Shown here: positions 52,818 to 61,453 of the stretch, piece by piece | Position numbering within the stretch: the stretch's first letter is position 1 | Layout of the letters: every line of letters begins with the position of its first letter | Assembly (NCBI RefSeq): GCF_005938385.1 | Contig: NZ_VCRA01000008.1 | Span: 124,001 to 188,000, forward strand | Source: Paenibacillus mesophilus | GTDB lineage: Bacteria; Bacillota; Bacilli; Paenibacillales; NBRC-103111 | Direction of reading: 5' to 3' | Length of the DNA: 64,000 nucleotides | Made by a program: the position numbers and the translations under genes | The notes under the pieces: generated by a model | Told to the model about the DNA's origin: nothing | Databases searched by the model: none | What the model saw: only the letters and a program-made list of their open reading frames with translations

Positions 52818-54746
52818 TCAGATCGTATCCGATAGCGACCATAAGCCGGCAATGTTTGCGTTTGCTGCGTACCGTTCCTGCGGCTCGACGATCCATTGCG
52901 TTGCCGCCGCTGCGCCGTTTCGCTTCAATTGGTCCGCACCGCTTACCTTGATCCGTACTTGACCGCCTGCCTGCGAGGCGTTGACAATCGTATACGTCAA
53001 ACCAAGCGATACCGCCGAAGCGGGCAATTCCACATCGAGCACGCCCGTCGCGGTCTCAGGCAGGCGCAGCTCGTATCCGGCCCACATGCCTGTCGTACAG
53101 ACAAGCGGCTGATCCAGCAGCTTCAACGGGCGATCGCCGGTATAGCGAACGGTCACGCCGCCCGCCTCATTGACCCGCACAAATCCTTTGTTCCCGTCCA
53201 GGTCGTTCTCTCCGAATCCGTCCACAATCGTCAAACGCTGAATGGATGAACCCGGAGCCGTCTGCATCCAGAACGGCGCCTTCATCTTCGGTGTCGTGCG
53301 CGTATCGACGGCTCGGGGACGAATAAGCGTAATGCGCCCGGTGTGCGTTATTCCTTTGGCGACATCATCCGCGGTCAAGGTGAGAACGAACGCGCATTGC
53401 AGCGTGTAGCTGCTTCCGGTTACCCCTTCCTCATTCGGGTCCTGCACCATCACATCGGAAGCAGTGACAACCGGGGCATGTTTTCCCCAACGGCCCCATT
53501 CAACACCTTTGCGTTTGGGCCGCACAATCGTTGCCGTCTCGATCACGATTTGCCCGCGAATTGTTTTTTGCAGCTCGGCCGCGCTGCTTGGAGCCGGGTT
53601 GTTAAATTTGATCGCGCCTGTCGGACCATCGTCCATGGATCGATAGTTCGAAACGTACACATTGAAAAACGGGTCCTCCACAACGGAACGGGATAAGAAA
53701 CCGGGTACGATCTCAAGGCCACCCATCTTGTTGTTACGCGTCGTAACATCGATCAGGGACACATCGATATAAGCTTTTGCCTGCGCATTGGGTTCAATAT
53801 CGATACCGAACGCCGGACCCATCCAGGCGATATTCCCCGTATTGCGATACTCCCCGCCAATCACACGGCAACAGCGCGCCGCGGTAATCGACAAGCCTTG
53901 TCTTCGGTTGGAATCGGCAATACAGTTTTCCAGCGTTATATGCTCCGGAATCGGTAAAGTCTGGTTCGTGGGATAAACCCCGATGTAATAGCCATCCCCC
54001 CAAAACTTCTCTGCCACTCCGTCTTGAATCGTAATATGCTTCGCCCCGGAAACGATGTAAAACCCGAAGCCCCATTCGCCGCCCGTGCCCGAATGCGTCG
54101 TACCCACATCCCCAATAACCCGCGGGTTATACATCGTCACATGTTCGCGGCCTTGAAAATTAAACAGCACATACTCCCCGTTCGCGCTCCCCTTTGCCTG
54201 AAAGCGGAACTGTCCGTCAAACCAATGGATGCTGAAGCTTGGCGGGAATATGCCGCCGGCAAATTTGGACGACGGATAGTTCGGATCGTCGCAATCAATG
54301 ATCGGAGCCATATCTCCCGTGTACGTGTATGTCTTCGCATTCTTTGCATACGCCGCACGAACACGCGCGGTACAATCGACGCCGGACTGGACGCCGACTT
54401 GCTTCATATCGATGCCGTTCGATAGATCCATCACGGCGACTTTTCCTGCTGTGCTCAACGCATGATCCACAAATCCATCCGGTGTCCCCGTGTAGCTCGT
54501 ACTCGCTATTATGCGATAGCATGCGCCTCCCCCGTCGCCCGAGGCGTAGTAGCCGCGCGTCATGACCCATTGTCCATCATCCACGCTGCTTAGCAGCAGC
54601 ATCTGTGCAATCGTGTCCACTTGCATACATGACGAGCTTGCCGCTTCGGCGCGAACAAGCGGCAGCATGCTCCCTGCCAACACCGTGCCACCTGCAAGCC
54701 CCAACGTTCCAAGCAATGCACGTCGACTCATCTTTTGTCTTTCCAA
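52818..54746 (-). CDS. Tat-exported beta-helix protein (copy 5, tandem paralogue)
   Basis: A 642-residue protein. I place the start at TTG 54746 (reads MERQKMSRRALLG), which lines up with MENKIMSRRAMLG of its neighbour; the longer frame runs into that gene. Twin-arginine signal with RR at 8-9. Residues ~55-110 (WVMTRGYYASGDGGGACYRI, later SNGIDMKQVGVQSGVDCTAR) resemble the N-terminal region of phage tail spikes. A beta-helix (HITLENCIADSNRRQGLSIT, AYIDVSLIDVTTRNNKMGGL) follows, then a C-terminal sandwich-like region (VLDVELPASAVSLGLTYTIV). It lies 17 bases after the copy at 54764, in one operon. Activity unknown; likely a polysaccharide-active enzyme. Confidence 0.83.
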   Translation of the reverse strand: MERQKMSRRALLGTLGLAGGTVLAGSMLPLVRAEAASSSCMQVDTIAQMLLLSSVDDGQWVMTRGYYASGDGGGACYRIIASTSYTGTPDGFVDHALSTAGKVAVMDLSNGIDMKQVGVQSGVDCTARVRAAYAKNAKTYTYTGDMAPIIDCDDPNYPSSKFAGGIFPPSFSIHWFDGQFRFQAKGSANGEYVLFNFQGREHVTMYNPRVIGDVGTTHSGTGGEWGFGFYIVSGAKHITIQDGVAEKFWGDGYYIGVYPTNQTLPIPEHITLENCIADSNRRQGLSITAARCCRVIGGEYRNTGNIAWMGPAFGIDIEPNAQAKAYIDVSLIDVTTRNNKMGGLEIVPGFLSRSVVEDPFFNVYVSNYRSMDDGPTGAIKFNNPAPSSAAELQKTIRGQIVIETATIVRPKRKGVEWGRWGKHAPVVTASDVMVQDPNEEGVTGSSYTLQCAFVLTLTADDVAKGITHTGRITLIRPRAVDTRTTPKMKAPFWMQTAPGSSIQRLTIVDGFGENDLDGNKGFVRVNEAGGVTVRYTGDRPLKLLDQPLVCTTGMWAGYELRLPETATGVLDVELPASAVSLGLTYTIVNASQAGGQVRIKVSGADQLKRNGAAAATQWIVEPQERYAANANIAGLWSLSDTI

Positions 54747-54763
54747 CTTTTGCACCCCGTCTC

Positions 54764-56698
54764 CTATTGGATTTGATCCATCAGCGTCCATATGCCTACG
54801 ATATTGGCCTTTACCGTATAGATCTCCTGCGCATCCGCGATCTGTTGCGTACTGCCTGCCGCCCCGTTTCGCTTTAACTGGTCCGATCCGGTCGCTTTGA
54901 TCCGCACTTGACCACCCGCTTGGGACGCATTGACAATCGTATACGTCAAACCAAGCGATACCGCCGAAGCAGGCAATTCCACATCAAGCACACCCGTTGC
55001 TGCCGCAGGCAAGCGCAGCTCGTACCCTGCCCACGTCCCCGCCGCACATACAAGCGGCTGATCAAGCAGCTTCACCGGACGGTCTCCCTCATAGCGAATG
55101 GTTACACCTCCCGCTTCATTGACACGAACAAATCCTTTGTTGCCATCCAAATCGTTCTCCCCGTATGCATCCACAATCGTCAACCGCCGGATGGACGAAC
55201 CCGGCGCTGTCTGCATCCAGAACGGCGCCATCATTTTCGGTGTCGACCGTGTATCGATTGCTTTCGGGCGTATCAAGGTCACTTTGCCAACCGTCGTCAT
55301 GCCTTTCGTCACATCGTCTGCAGCGATCATCATGGAAAAGGCACAGCGTGCATGATAAGACGAACCGCCAACGCCATTCATGTTCGCATCCAATACCGTA
55401 ACGTCCGATGCAATCACCTCCGGCGCAGTATGGACCCATCTGCTCCAATCGACGCCCTTAGCGGCGGGACGCTCAATCGTTGCTTTGTGAATGACAATAC
55501 AACCGTACAACTTGCGATTGATATTAATGCTGCCGGATAAGTCCGGATAAGCAAACCGCATCGCGCCGACATTGCCATCTTCGACTGAACGATAGTTGCT
55601 CACATAGACGTTGTAGAACGGCAGCTCCGGCAGCGGCGACGACAAAAAGCCGGGTACGAACTGCAAGCCGCCGCGTGCATTGCCTCGTGTCGCGACATCG
55701 ATCAACGACACATCGATATATGCCTTCGTTTGATTGTTCGGCTCAATATCGATGCCATAGGCAGGGTTTGCAGAAGCAATTTTTCCAGTATTGCGATACT
55801 CGCCGCCAACGATACGACCATGCTTGACCGCCGTAATGGATAAGCCTTGTCTTCGGTTGGAATCGGCAATACAGTTTTCCAGCGTAATATGCTCCGGGAT
55901 CGGCAAATTCGGATTCGCGGGATAAATCCCGATGTAGTAGCCATCGCCCCAGAACTTCTCTGCCAATCCGTCTTGAATCGTAATATGCTTCGCACCGGAA
56001 ACGAGGTAAAACCCGAAGCCCCATTCACCGCCCGTGCCCGTATGCGTTGTACCAACATCGCCAACAATCCACGGGCGATACATCGTCACATACTCGCGGC
56101 CTTGAAAATTAAAAAGAACATACTCCCCGTTCGCGCTCCCTTTTGCCTGAAAGCGGAACTGCCCATCAAACCAATGGCTGCTAAAGCTTGGTGGGAAGAT
56201 GCCGCCGGCAAATTTGGACGATGGATAGTTCGGATCGTCGCAATCGATGATCGGCGCCATATCTCCCGTGTACGTGTATGTCTTCGCGTTTTTTGCATAC
56301 GCCGCACGAACGCGCGTGGTGCAATCGACGCCGGACTGGACGCCGACTTGCTTCATGTCGATGCCGTTCGAGATATCCATCACGGCGACTTTTCCTGCGG
56401 CACTTAACGCATGATCCACAAAACCATCCGGTGTACCTGTATAGCTCGTACTGGCCACGATGCCGTATAACGCACCTCCGCGGTCACCGGATGCGTAATA
56501 GCCGCGTGTCATCACGAACTGCACTTTCTCCGGATGGGCCAGCGCCTTCAGTGCAGTTATATCATCAACTACAATCATTTGTTCTTCTTTGGCAGCATGC
56601 ACATCGCTCTTCGCAATCAGACTGCCCGTTACCAACATCACCCCCGCTACTCCTGCCGTGCCGAGCATCGCTCGACGGCTCATTATTTTGTTCTCCAT
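54764..56698 (-). CDS. Tat-exported beta-helix protein (copy 6, tandem paralogue)
   Basis: A 644-residue protein; start ATG follows AAGGAGAGATTGCG. Twin-arginine signal MSRRAMLGTAGVAGVMLVTG (RR at 8-9). It shares with the downstream copy long near-identical stretches at residues ~90-330 (GVQSGVDC, AKNAKTYTYTGDMAPIIDCD, SSKFAGGIFPPSFS) and again over the last ~150 residues, but the middle (about 345-460) differs clearly. This is a tandem duplication with uneven divergence. First gene of this operon, with a cre-like site 28 bases upstream. Probable exported polysaccharide lyase or hydrolase. Confidence 0.83.
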   Translation of the reverse strand: MENKIMSRRAMLGTAGVAGVMLVTGSLIAKSDVHAAKEEQMIVVDDITALKALAHPEKVQFVMTRGYYASGDRGGALYGIVASTSYTGTPDGFVDHALSAAGKVAVMDISNGIDMKQVGVQSGVDCTTRVRAAYAKNAKTYTYTGDMAPIIDCDDPNYPSSKFAGGIFPPSFSSHWFDGQFRFQAKGSANGEYVLFNFQGREYVTMYRPWIVGDVGTTHTGTGGEWGFGFYLVSGAKHITIQDGLAEKFWGDGYYIGIYPANPNLPIPEHITLENCIADSNRRQGLSITAVKHGRIVGGEYRNTGKIASANPAYGIDIEPNNQTKAYIDVSLIDVATRGNARGGLQFVPGFLSSPLPELPFYNVYVSNYRSVEDGNVGAMRFAYPDLSGSININRKLYGCIVIHKATIERPAAKGVDWSRWVHTAPEVIASDVTVLDANMNGVGGSSYHARCAFSMMIAADDVTKGMTTVGKVTLIRPKAIDTRSTPKMMAPFWMQTAPGSSIRRLTIVDAYGENDLDGNKGFVRVNEAGGVTIRYEGDRPVKLLDQPLVCAAGTWAGYELRLPAAATGVLDVELPASAVSLGLTYTIVNASQAGGQVRIKATGSDQLKRNGAAGSTQQIADAQEIYTVKANIVGIWTLMDQIQ

Positions 56699-56725
56699 CG
56701 CAATCTCTCCTTATGATTGAATGAT

Positions 56726-56740
56726 CGTAAGCGTTTGCAT
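56726..56740 (-). promoter_or_regulatory. cre-like site upstream of the tandem beta-helix genes
   Basis: On the minus strand ATGCAAACGCTTACG fits the cre consensus except for its last base. It is 28 bases before the start codon, so it overlaps or follows the promoter. Confidence 0.5.
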
Positions 56741-56839
56741 ATCATTAGCCTATCGCAGCAGTTCACCGCCTGACCATTGGCGATATGGACTTTGCGCAAG
56801 GCTATCTGGCCTTACATCTGGGCAAGAACGTGTATCGAT

Positions 56840-56974
56840 AAAAAAAAGCCGCGTTTTACGCGGACTCGTATCCATATATGTGTTGTTGTCTTCTGACTGC
56901 TAGTAACAATTGACTTGAATGTTTAGAATTTAACGGAAACGACAAAGCCTTAGTTCGGTATGCCGAACTAAGGC
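56840..56974 (-). terminator. Two hairpins ending the small-ORF transcript
   Basis: The 319-base gap 56699-57017 holds two minus-strand hairpins. GCCTTAGTTCGG / CCGAACTAAGGC (56947-56974, loop of 4) is followed by TTTGTCGTTT. CCGCG / CGCGG (56849-56863) is followed by a run of eight T's. Either could end transcription of the ORF at 57018 before the beta-helix promoter. Confidence 0.65.
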
Positions 56975-57017
56975 AGCTTGTCAGAGCGTATGTGACCTGA
57001 TCCTGAACCTCGAACGT

Positions 57018-57191
57018 TTAGAGCTTGTCGTATCCTTTTTTGGGCTGGCCTTGATTTGTCGTTTTTTCCGCAACGCCCTCATCTTCCATTACCCGGCTTG
57101 ATGCGTAAGCTTGCTTATCCTCAACGGCTTGGATAGCGATTTTGGCTTCCGCATATTCTTGTATTTTTGCAACTTGTTGGCCTTTGTTCAA
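57018..57191 (-). CDS. Small hypothetical protein (57 residues)
   Basis: Not recognised. The likely start is TTG 57191, with GGAGG 8 bases upstream (an ATG five codons earlier overlaps that site). The product is hydrophilic and Ala/Lys/Glu-rich (NKGQQVAKIQEYAEAKIAIQ, ending GQPKKGYDKL), probably mostly helical, with no membrane segment. A single-gene unit with terminator hairpins after it. Reality is supported by the ribosome site and terminators only. Confidence 0.5.
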   Translation of the reverse strand: MNKGQQVAKIQEYAEAKIAIQAVEDKQAYASSRVMEDEGVAEKTTNQGQPKKGYDKL

Positions 57192-57420
57192 CAGGATCGC
57201 CTCCATTCACTCATAAGGTTCCCCGTTCGCTGACAAATCATGCGGGTTTCCAATATTTTACACTTTTTTGCGTCAAACTATTTCTACACAAAGGAGGGAA
57301 TACGTTTCTTTTTGGAGAATCTAGATTGGAAAGGGGGGATTAAATCGATATCAAGAGTCAGGCACGCTAGTGTAGGTGAATTTTACTTTTTCATTTATAT
57401 ACATGTATAAGGAGAACAGA

Positions 57421-58320
57421 ATGAACGAATATAAGGACTTTACTCAAAGATGGCTGGATTTGATCGGCAAGCCGGTTAATTATGATTTCAAGCATAATCT
57501 GCAGCTTATTCGCAAATTCGAGACGGCCGAATTTGATGGAGAGCTTTATGAGCAAGCAAACGGTCCGGGTACCGTGCAAAGGACGCTATTGATGCTTCCC
57601 AAAACCATCAACGAAAAATTGCCGGCGGTAGTCGTTCCGTTTTACTACCCCGACCGGGCGGCGGGATACGACCTCGACACACTTGAGCCGACGAACGAAC
57701 CTAACAATGCGATGGCTCTACACCTGGTGCGCCGCGGATATGTTACGGTTACAGCGGAGGCTTATCACCTGACCTACCGGAACCTCGAACTTGAACGACA
57801 AGATTTCTCACGATGGCGGCTAACCGCCGACACTTTGCTTCACGACCACCCGGAGTGGACAGGCATTGGCAAGCTGATCGCTGATACACAACTTCTGGTG
57901 GACCTCCTGTGCTCAGACCCTAGAGTCGACAACGAACGTATTGGTATAGTCGGGCATTCGCTTGGAGGTAAAATGGCTCTATATACAGGGTGTTTGGATC
58001 CTCGTATCAAAGCTATCTTAAGCAGTGACTTCGGGATTGATTGGGATAGGACGAATTGGGCGGAGCCCTGGTATTGGGGAGAAAAGATCAATCAGCTTAA
58101 AGCCGCCCAAATGGACCATGCAGAGCTCCTCCGCATTAGCGGACTCAAGCCATTTATACTAATCGCGGGACTTTACGACAACGAAGATGCATTGGACTAC
58201 TTAATGCGGGCCGGCTATTCCGATTCGTCGCGGTATCTCTTCATCAATCATGCAAGCGGACATCGTCCACCGTTGGAAGTTCTCGATCAAGCATACGATT
58301 TCTTACAAACATGCTTCTAA
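57421..58320 (+). CDS. Alpha/beta hydrolase (acetyl-xylan-esterase / dienelactone-hydrolase-like)
   Basis: A 299-residue hydrolase; start ATG 57421 follows AAGGAGAACAGA. Catalytic set visible: nucleophile Ser180 in GHSLGGKMAL, acid in FILIAGLYDNEDALDYLMRA, His in INHASGHRPP. The substrate entrance MLPKTINEKLPAVVVPFYYP and the length fit the AXE1/abhydrolase_7-type esterases. No signal peptide, so cytoplasmic. It stands alone on the plus strand with a terminator after it. The substrate could be acetylated oligosaccharides, but this is not shown. Confidence 0.85.
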   Translation: MNEYKDFTQRWLDLIGKPVNYDFKHNLQLIRKFETAEFDGELYEQANGPGTVQRTLLMLPKTINEKLPAVVVPFYYPDRAAGYDLDTLEPTNEPNNAMALHLVRRGYVTVTAEAYHLTYRNLELERQDFSRWRLTADTLLHDHPEWTGIGKLIADTQLLVDLLCSDPRVDNERIGIVGHSLGGKMALYTGCLDPRIKAILSSDFGIDWDRTNWAEPWYWGEKINQLKAAQMDHAELLRISGLKPFILIAGLYDNEDALDYLMRAGYSDSSRYLFINHASGHRPPLEVLDQAYDFLQTCF

Positions 58321-58380
58321 CCATTCGAGGATAATAGGTTACCCTTTTTTATTGTCAAGAATACTCCCCATTTGTTGAAC

Positions 58381-58414
58381 AAAGACAGCCGATCGTTTCT
58401 GACCGGCTGTCTTT
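58381..58414 (+). terminator. Terminator after the hydrolase gene
   Basis: AAAGACAGCCG (58381-58391) pairs with CGGCTGTCTTT (58404-58414) around a 12-base loop. The T-run is short (CTTTGCG). Confidence 0.7.
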
Positions 58415-58572
58415 GCGTTGGATGCACGTGCCCTTTTTATCGGGAAATAGATTCTAGTCTGCAAGCGATGGGTTACCCGTCCATACTTTAAATTCTCGGA
58501 TAACATATCGTATATAAAAACATGGGTAACGTCTTTATTTATACAACTGCCAAGTCTGGGGGGATGGTTTAC

Positions 58573-59205
58573 TTGAGGCTATGTAAAACCCGCAGAAAAA
58601 AGCGACACCGATTTCCGTGCTGTCCAAAAAAAAGAAAGGGGGTCCCACTAAAGAAAACAAGCAAAAAGCATAAAAAATGTAAGGTTATCCGGAAATTCAT
58701 ATGTATACGCAGGAAAAGAGTAACAGTAGCTGTTCCTGGCCCCCAAGGAGAGAGGGGATTTTCGGGCGAACGAGGGTTGCCCGGTGAACAAGGACCGTCG
58801 GGTCCCAGAGGCGAACGAGGGTTGCCCGGTGAACAAGGGCCAACTGGTCCCAATGGTAAAAGAGGGTTACCCGGGGTACAAGGGCCGCCAGGACCACTTC
58901 CGAAAATAATCATTATTCCGAAGGTAGGCAGATATTATTTTGTTCCGACTATAGATTTATTTTTTTCCGTCCCCGTATCAATTCCAGTGGATCAGTTTAC
59001 GGACGATGACGAAAAAAGCACCGCTGATTTTCCAGGTATTGGCCCAAATAGCTATCATAATCTTTTTATCAACGGGATATTGCAAGGAGGCAACTCATAC
59101 AGTGTTAGCTCGAATACTTTGACATTGAAGCCCGATGGAGGCACAATTTATGCCGGCACACCGATAACTTTAGAAATCATTCATTTTCTGGCACATGTCT
59201 CATAA
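58573..59205 (+). CDS. Collagen-like repeat protein with DUF4183 C-terminal domain
   Basis: About 210 residues from TTG 58573, with a G-rich ribosome site 9 bases upstream; ATG 58564 abuts that site and ATG 58522 has none, so the start is uncertain. The first ~50 residues are extremely basic and Cys-containing ([38 protein letters not shown]). Then 17 uninterrupted Gly-X-Y triplets ([19 protein letters not shown] onward), then [16 protein letters not shown] and a DUF4183-type beta domain ([40 protein letters not shown]). Collagen-like proteins of this design are often spore-surface filaments in Bacillales. The next gene encodes a stand-alone DUF4183 protein. Confidence 0.8.
   Translation: MRLCKTRRKKRHRFPCCPKKRKGVPLKKTSKKHKKCKVIRKFICIRRKRVTVAVPGPQGERGFSGERGLPGEQGPSGPRGERGLPGEQGPTGPNGKRGLPGVQGPPGPLPKIIIIPKVGRYYFVPTIDLFFSVPVSIPVDQFTDDDEKSTADFPGIGPNSYHNLFINGILQGGNSYSVSSNTLTLKPDGGTIYAGTPITLEIIHFLAHVS
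58765..58838 (+). repeat. 29-base direct repeat, period 45, in the collagen-like gene
   Basis: Identical 29-base copies at 58765-58793 and 58810-58838 encode [10 protein letters not shown]. The period of 45 keeps five Gly-X-Y triplets in frame, so the repeat tract can change length without a frameshift. Confidence 0.85.
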
Positions 59206-59288
59206 TACGCGATCCTATCACTAATTCTTTAGCCCCTCCCTATTTCCGTGGTTGCAGTAACTATTAATGGAGAAAGGAGGTGAGTAAG

Positions 59289-59570
59289 GTGGCCATTATC
59301 AAACCTTTTATAGCCTCGAGACGATTTGCCTCTACAGCAGGAGCCGGAACCGGTACGGGCGCGACTTTTTCCATTGCCGCAACAGCCTTTACTACAGACG
59401 CTGGTACAGCCGCCGCGGCATTTCCGGTTCCTACGTACTACAACCTTTATATTAACAGCATGATTCAAACCGGCGATACCTCGACAATCACTACGACAGC
59501 GATCACCATACCAGGCGGCGACGCACTTGACCCCGCAGTGCCCATTATCGTTGAAATTGCGGTAACTTAA
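59289..59570 (+). CDS. DUF4183 domain protein
   Basis: A 93-residue protein matching the C-terminal domain of the gene before it (FPVPTYYNLYINSMIQTGDT, DALDPAVPIIVEIAVT versus [20 protein letters not shown] and [10 protein letters not shown]). Start GTG 59289 has AAAGGAGG 8 bases upstream; the GTG at 59280 overlaps that site. DUF4183 proteins are common in Bacillales and are often spore-associated. It lies 83 bases after the collagen-like gene on the same strand, so the two probably form a unit. No signal peptide. Confidence 0.8.
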   Translation: MAIIKPFIASRRFASTAGAGTGTGATFSIAATAFTTDAGTAAAAFPVPTYYNLYINSMIQTGDTSTITTTAITIPGGDALDPAVPIIVEIAVT

Positions 59571-59583
59571 ATCCTCCGATCGA

Positions 59584-59614
59584 CCCGAATCCATTCTCCG
59601 GATTCGGGTTTATT
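59584..59614 (+). terminator. Terminator after the DUF4183 gene
   Basis: CCCGAATCC (59584-59592) and GGATTCGGG (59600-59608), then TTTATTTG. A perfect 9-base stem. Confidence 0.85.
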
Positions 59615-59673
59615 TGTCACAAGGAAAATTTCTCGCTCCAACAATGTTATATGTTCCAGTCACTCACATTCAT

Positions 59674-60501
59674 TCAGCCATTGAACTCCTTTTCAAAAGC
59701 ACGAATGCACTTACCTTCTTTGGAAGTGTCCAATACCGCAAAGTGGATTTCCGCAAACAGAAGTCCCAAGCCTTCATCCTGCAAAAGCTCCCGCCACCAC
59801 CCGGCCACCTTCAACGGATCGTTCCGGAATACTCCACAGCCGTAGGCACCCAAGATAAGGTTCTTATCGCCTTTATGGGCGAATACCGCCAGAACCAGTC
59901 GCATCCGGTCTTTCATCACGCGTTCCGCCTCCCGGGAGTCCTCTCCCTTAAGCAGCACCTGCCCATAGTTGACGGCAGGCAGCGTCAATACCGAAGCGGT
60001 CACCGGCCGCGATATTAGGTCGAACCGCTGGTCGCGGAAAAACACCACGTCCGGCGAATAGATGGCGTGATCGGTATACATCATCGATTTACAAGCCCGA
60101 TTCGCTTTATAATAGATTTCGTTGCGCAGCTGCGTTTCATATAATCCACTGGAAGCCGCCAAGCTTTCTTCCTGAGCCATCGCCCCGTTTAAGAAGCCTC
60201 CTCCGGGATTTTTGGCGCTGGCAAAGTTCAGTACGCCGACGCGCTTTTTCCCTGCCTCCGCAAAATCGATAACCGCCTTCACTGTGGCCTCGTTGGCAAC
60301 GGAACAAGCGGCTGTTTGCAGTTGCCCAGTCAGTCCGGCAATTCCGCGTACCAGCTCCTCTCCTTGTTCCGGCGTAATCAGCTCGCTGTTCTCCTCCGAA
60401 TGTTTTTGCGCAGCGGCGAATTCTACCCGGCGCCCCTCATATTCATAGAAGCCTTGCCGCTGTATCCGCAAAGTTTCCTCGGCAATTTCTTTTCGCTTCA
60501 T
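59674..60501 (-). CDS. Bacterial-type poly(ADP-ribose) glycohydrolase (TIGR02452 / PARG_cat family)
   Basis: A 275-residue macrodomain-related enzyme. The diagnostic PARG signature is intact: NPGGGFLNGAMAQEESLA, with the Gly run at 100-102 and catalytic QEE at 110-112. Flanking LNFASAKNPG and LGAYGCGVFRNDP also fit. The reaction would be hydrolysis of ribose-ribose bonds in ADP-ribose polymers, or ADP-ribose removal, yielding ADP-ribose in the cytoplasm. It begins 21 bases after the NrtR-like gene and is last in the pnuC-nadR operon, suggesting recycling of ADP-ribose linked to NAD salvage. Confidence 0.88.
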   Translation of the reverse strand: MKRKEIAEETLRIQRQGFYEYEGRRVEFAAAQKHSEENSELITPEQGEELVRGIAGLTGQLQTAACSVANEATVKAVIDFAEAGKKRVGVLNFASAKNPGGGFLNGAMAQEESLAASSGLYETQLRNEIYYKANRACKSMMYTDHAIYSPDVVFFRDQRFDLISRPVTASVLTLPAVNYGQVLLKGEDSREAERVMKDRMRLVLAVFAHKGDKNLILGAYGCGVFRNDPLKVAGWWRELLQDEGLGLLFAEIHFAVLDTSKEGKCIRAFEKEFNG

Positions 60502-60522
60502 TTCCTTTCCCTTCTTCCATCA

Positions 60523-61416
60523 TCATCGATATTCCTCCATATTTCTCCTGTACAAGCGGGAAGGACGGTGTCCCGCATTTTCCGTGTAATAATCGGTCTC
60601 CTCCACAAGATCAACCACTTTGCGCCGGAAAGCGGCTTTCAGCAGCTCTTTGTCCAATATCACCTCGTAAACCTGCTGCAGCTCCGTCAAGGTAAACAGC
60701 TGCGGCATCAAGTGTAGCGCAATATCGGTATAATTCACTTTTCCCCGCAGTCGCTCAATAGCGCAGGCTATAATCTTGGCATGATCGAAAGCCAATCCTT
60801 CATTAGATACGATGGAGTATACGGTTGAAGTCGAAGTCGGCTTGGACGTCACCGTCCGATCCACAACTGCCGTAAGCACTTCTTCTTCGTTACTTAGCTT
60901 GAGCTCGTATTCCAGCGTTTTCACATATCCTTCCTCATAATGCTCTTTCCGCTCCCGCAGAAGCCGATAGGTTACCTTGAACCAGGCGGCATAGGTTGCG
61001 TCATCCCCTGCTTTCAGCTGTACCTGATCGCTGTTGATCAAGGCCATATAGCTGCAGCTCATCACCCAGGTGCGGGGATCCCGCCCGATATCGCTAAACG
61101 TGTACAGCTGCTCCAAATAAATGTCATCCACGCCGGTTTCCTCGCGCAGCTCCCTCGCAGCGGCCTGCTCGGTCGTCTCGCTCGGCCGGACGAAACCGCC
61201 GGGAAGCGCCCATTTGCCGAGGAACGGGTGCCCTCCCCTTCTTATGAGCAGAATTCGCAGTTCTTTTTCCGGAAGCTTGCGGTAGCTGTCGGCCTCCGTG
61301 TTCGTGACGGTGAAAATGACCATATCGGCAGCCACCGAAGGCCGCTCGTAATCCCCGGCCCGGTAAGTCTCTAAAAATTCGCGTTCCGTAAGTCCATCGC
61401 GATCCAACAAATCCAA
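60523..61416 (-). CDS. nrtR: NrtR-like Nudix regulator of NAD metabolism
   Basis: A 297-residue protein: an N-terminal Nudix domain followed by a winged-helix region, the NrtR design. The Nudix box at 74-96 is intact (G-x5-E-x7-RELREETGV), so the domain may hydrolyse as well as bind ADP-ribose-type ligands. The C-terminal half (YTDIALHLMPQLFTLTELQQ, VYEVILDKELLKAAFRRKVV) has the winged helix. NrtR proteins repress NAD synthesis and salvage genes and respond to ADP-ribose. It sits in the operon between NadR and PARG, upstream of the enzyme that would release ADP-ribose. The gene symbol is by family; specificity untested. Confidence 0.85.
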   Translation of the reverse strand: MDLLDRDGLTEREFLETYRAGDYERPSVAADMVIFTVTNTEADSYRKLPEKELRILLIRRGGHPFLGKWALPGGFVRPSETTEQAAARELREETGVDDIYLEQLYTFSDIGRDPRTWVMSCSYMALINSDQVQLKAGDDATYAAWFKVTYRLLRERKEHYEEGYVKTLEYELKLSNEEEVLTAVVDRTVTSKPTSTSTVYSIVSNEGLAFDHAKIIACAIERLRGKVNYTDIALHLMPQLFTLTELQQVYEVILDKELLKAAFRRKVVDLVEETDYYTENAGHRPSRLYRRNMEEYR

Positions 61417-61453
61417 CGTCCATGCCTCCTTTGTTCTATAGATTTTGAATATG

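Noticed and set aside
58738..58895. CRISPR-like short repeats
   Set aside because: They encode in-frame Gly-X-Y triplets; there are only two exact copies, and the spacing is coding, not spacer-like.
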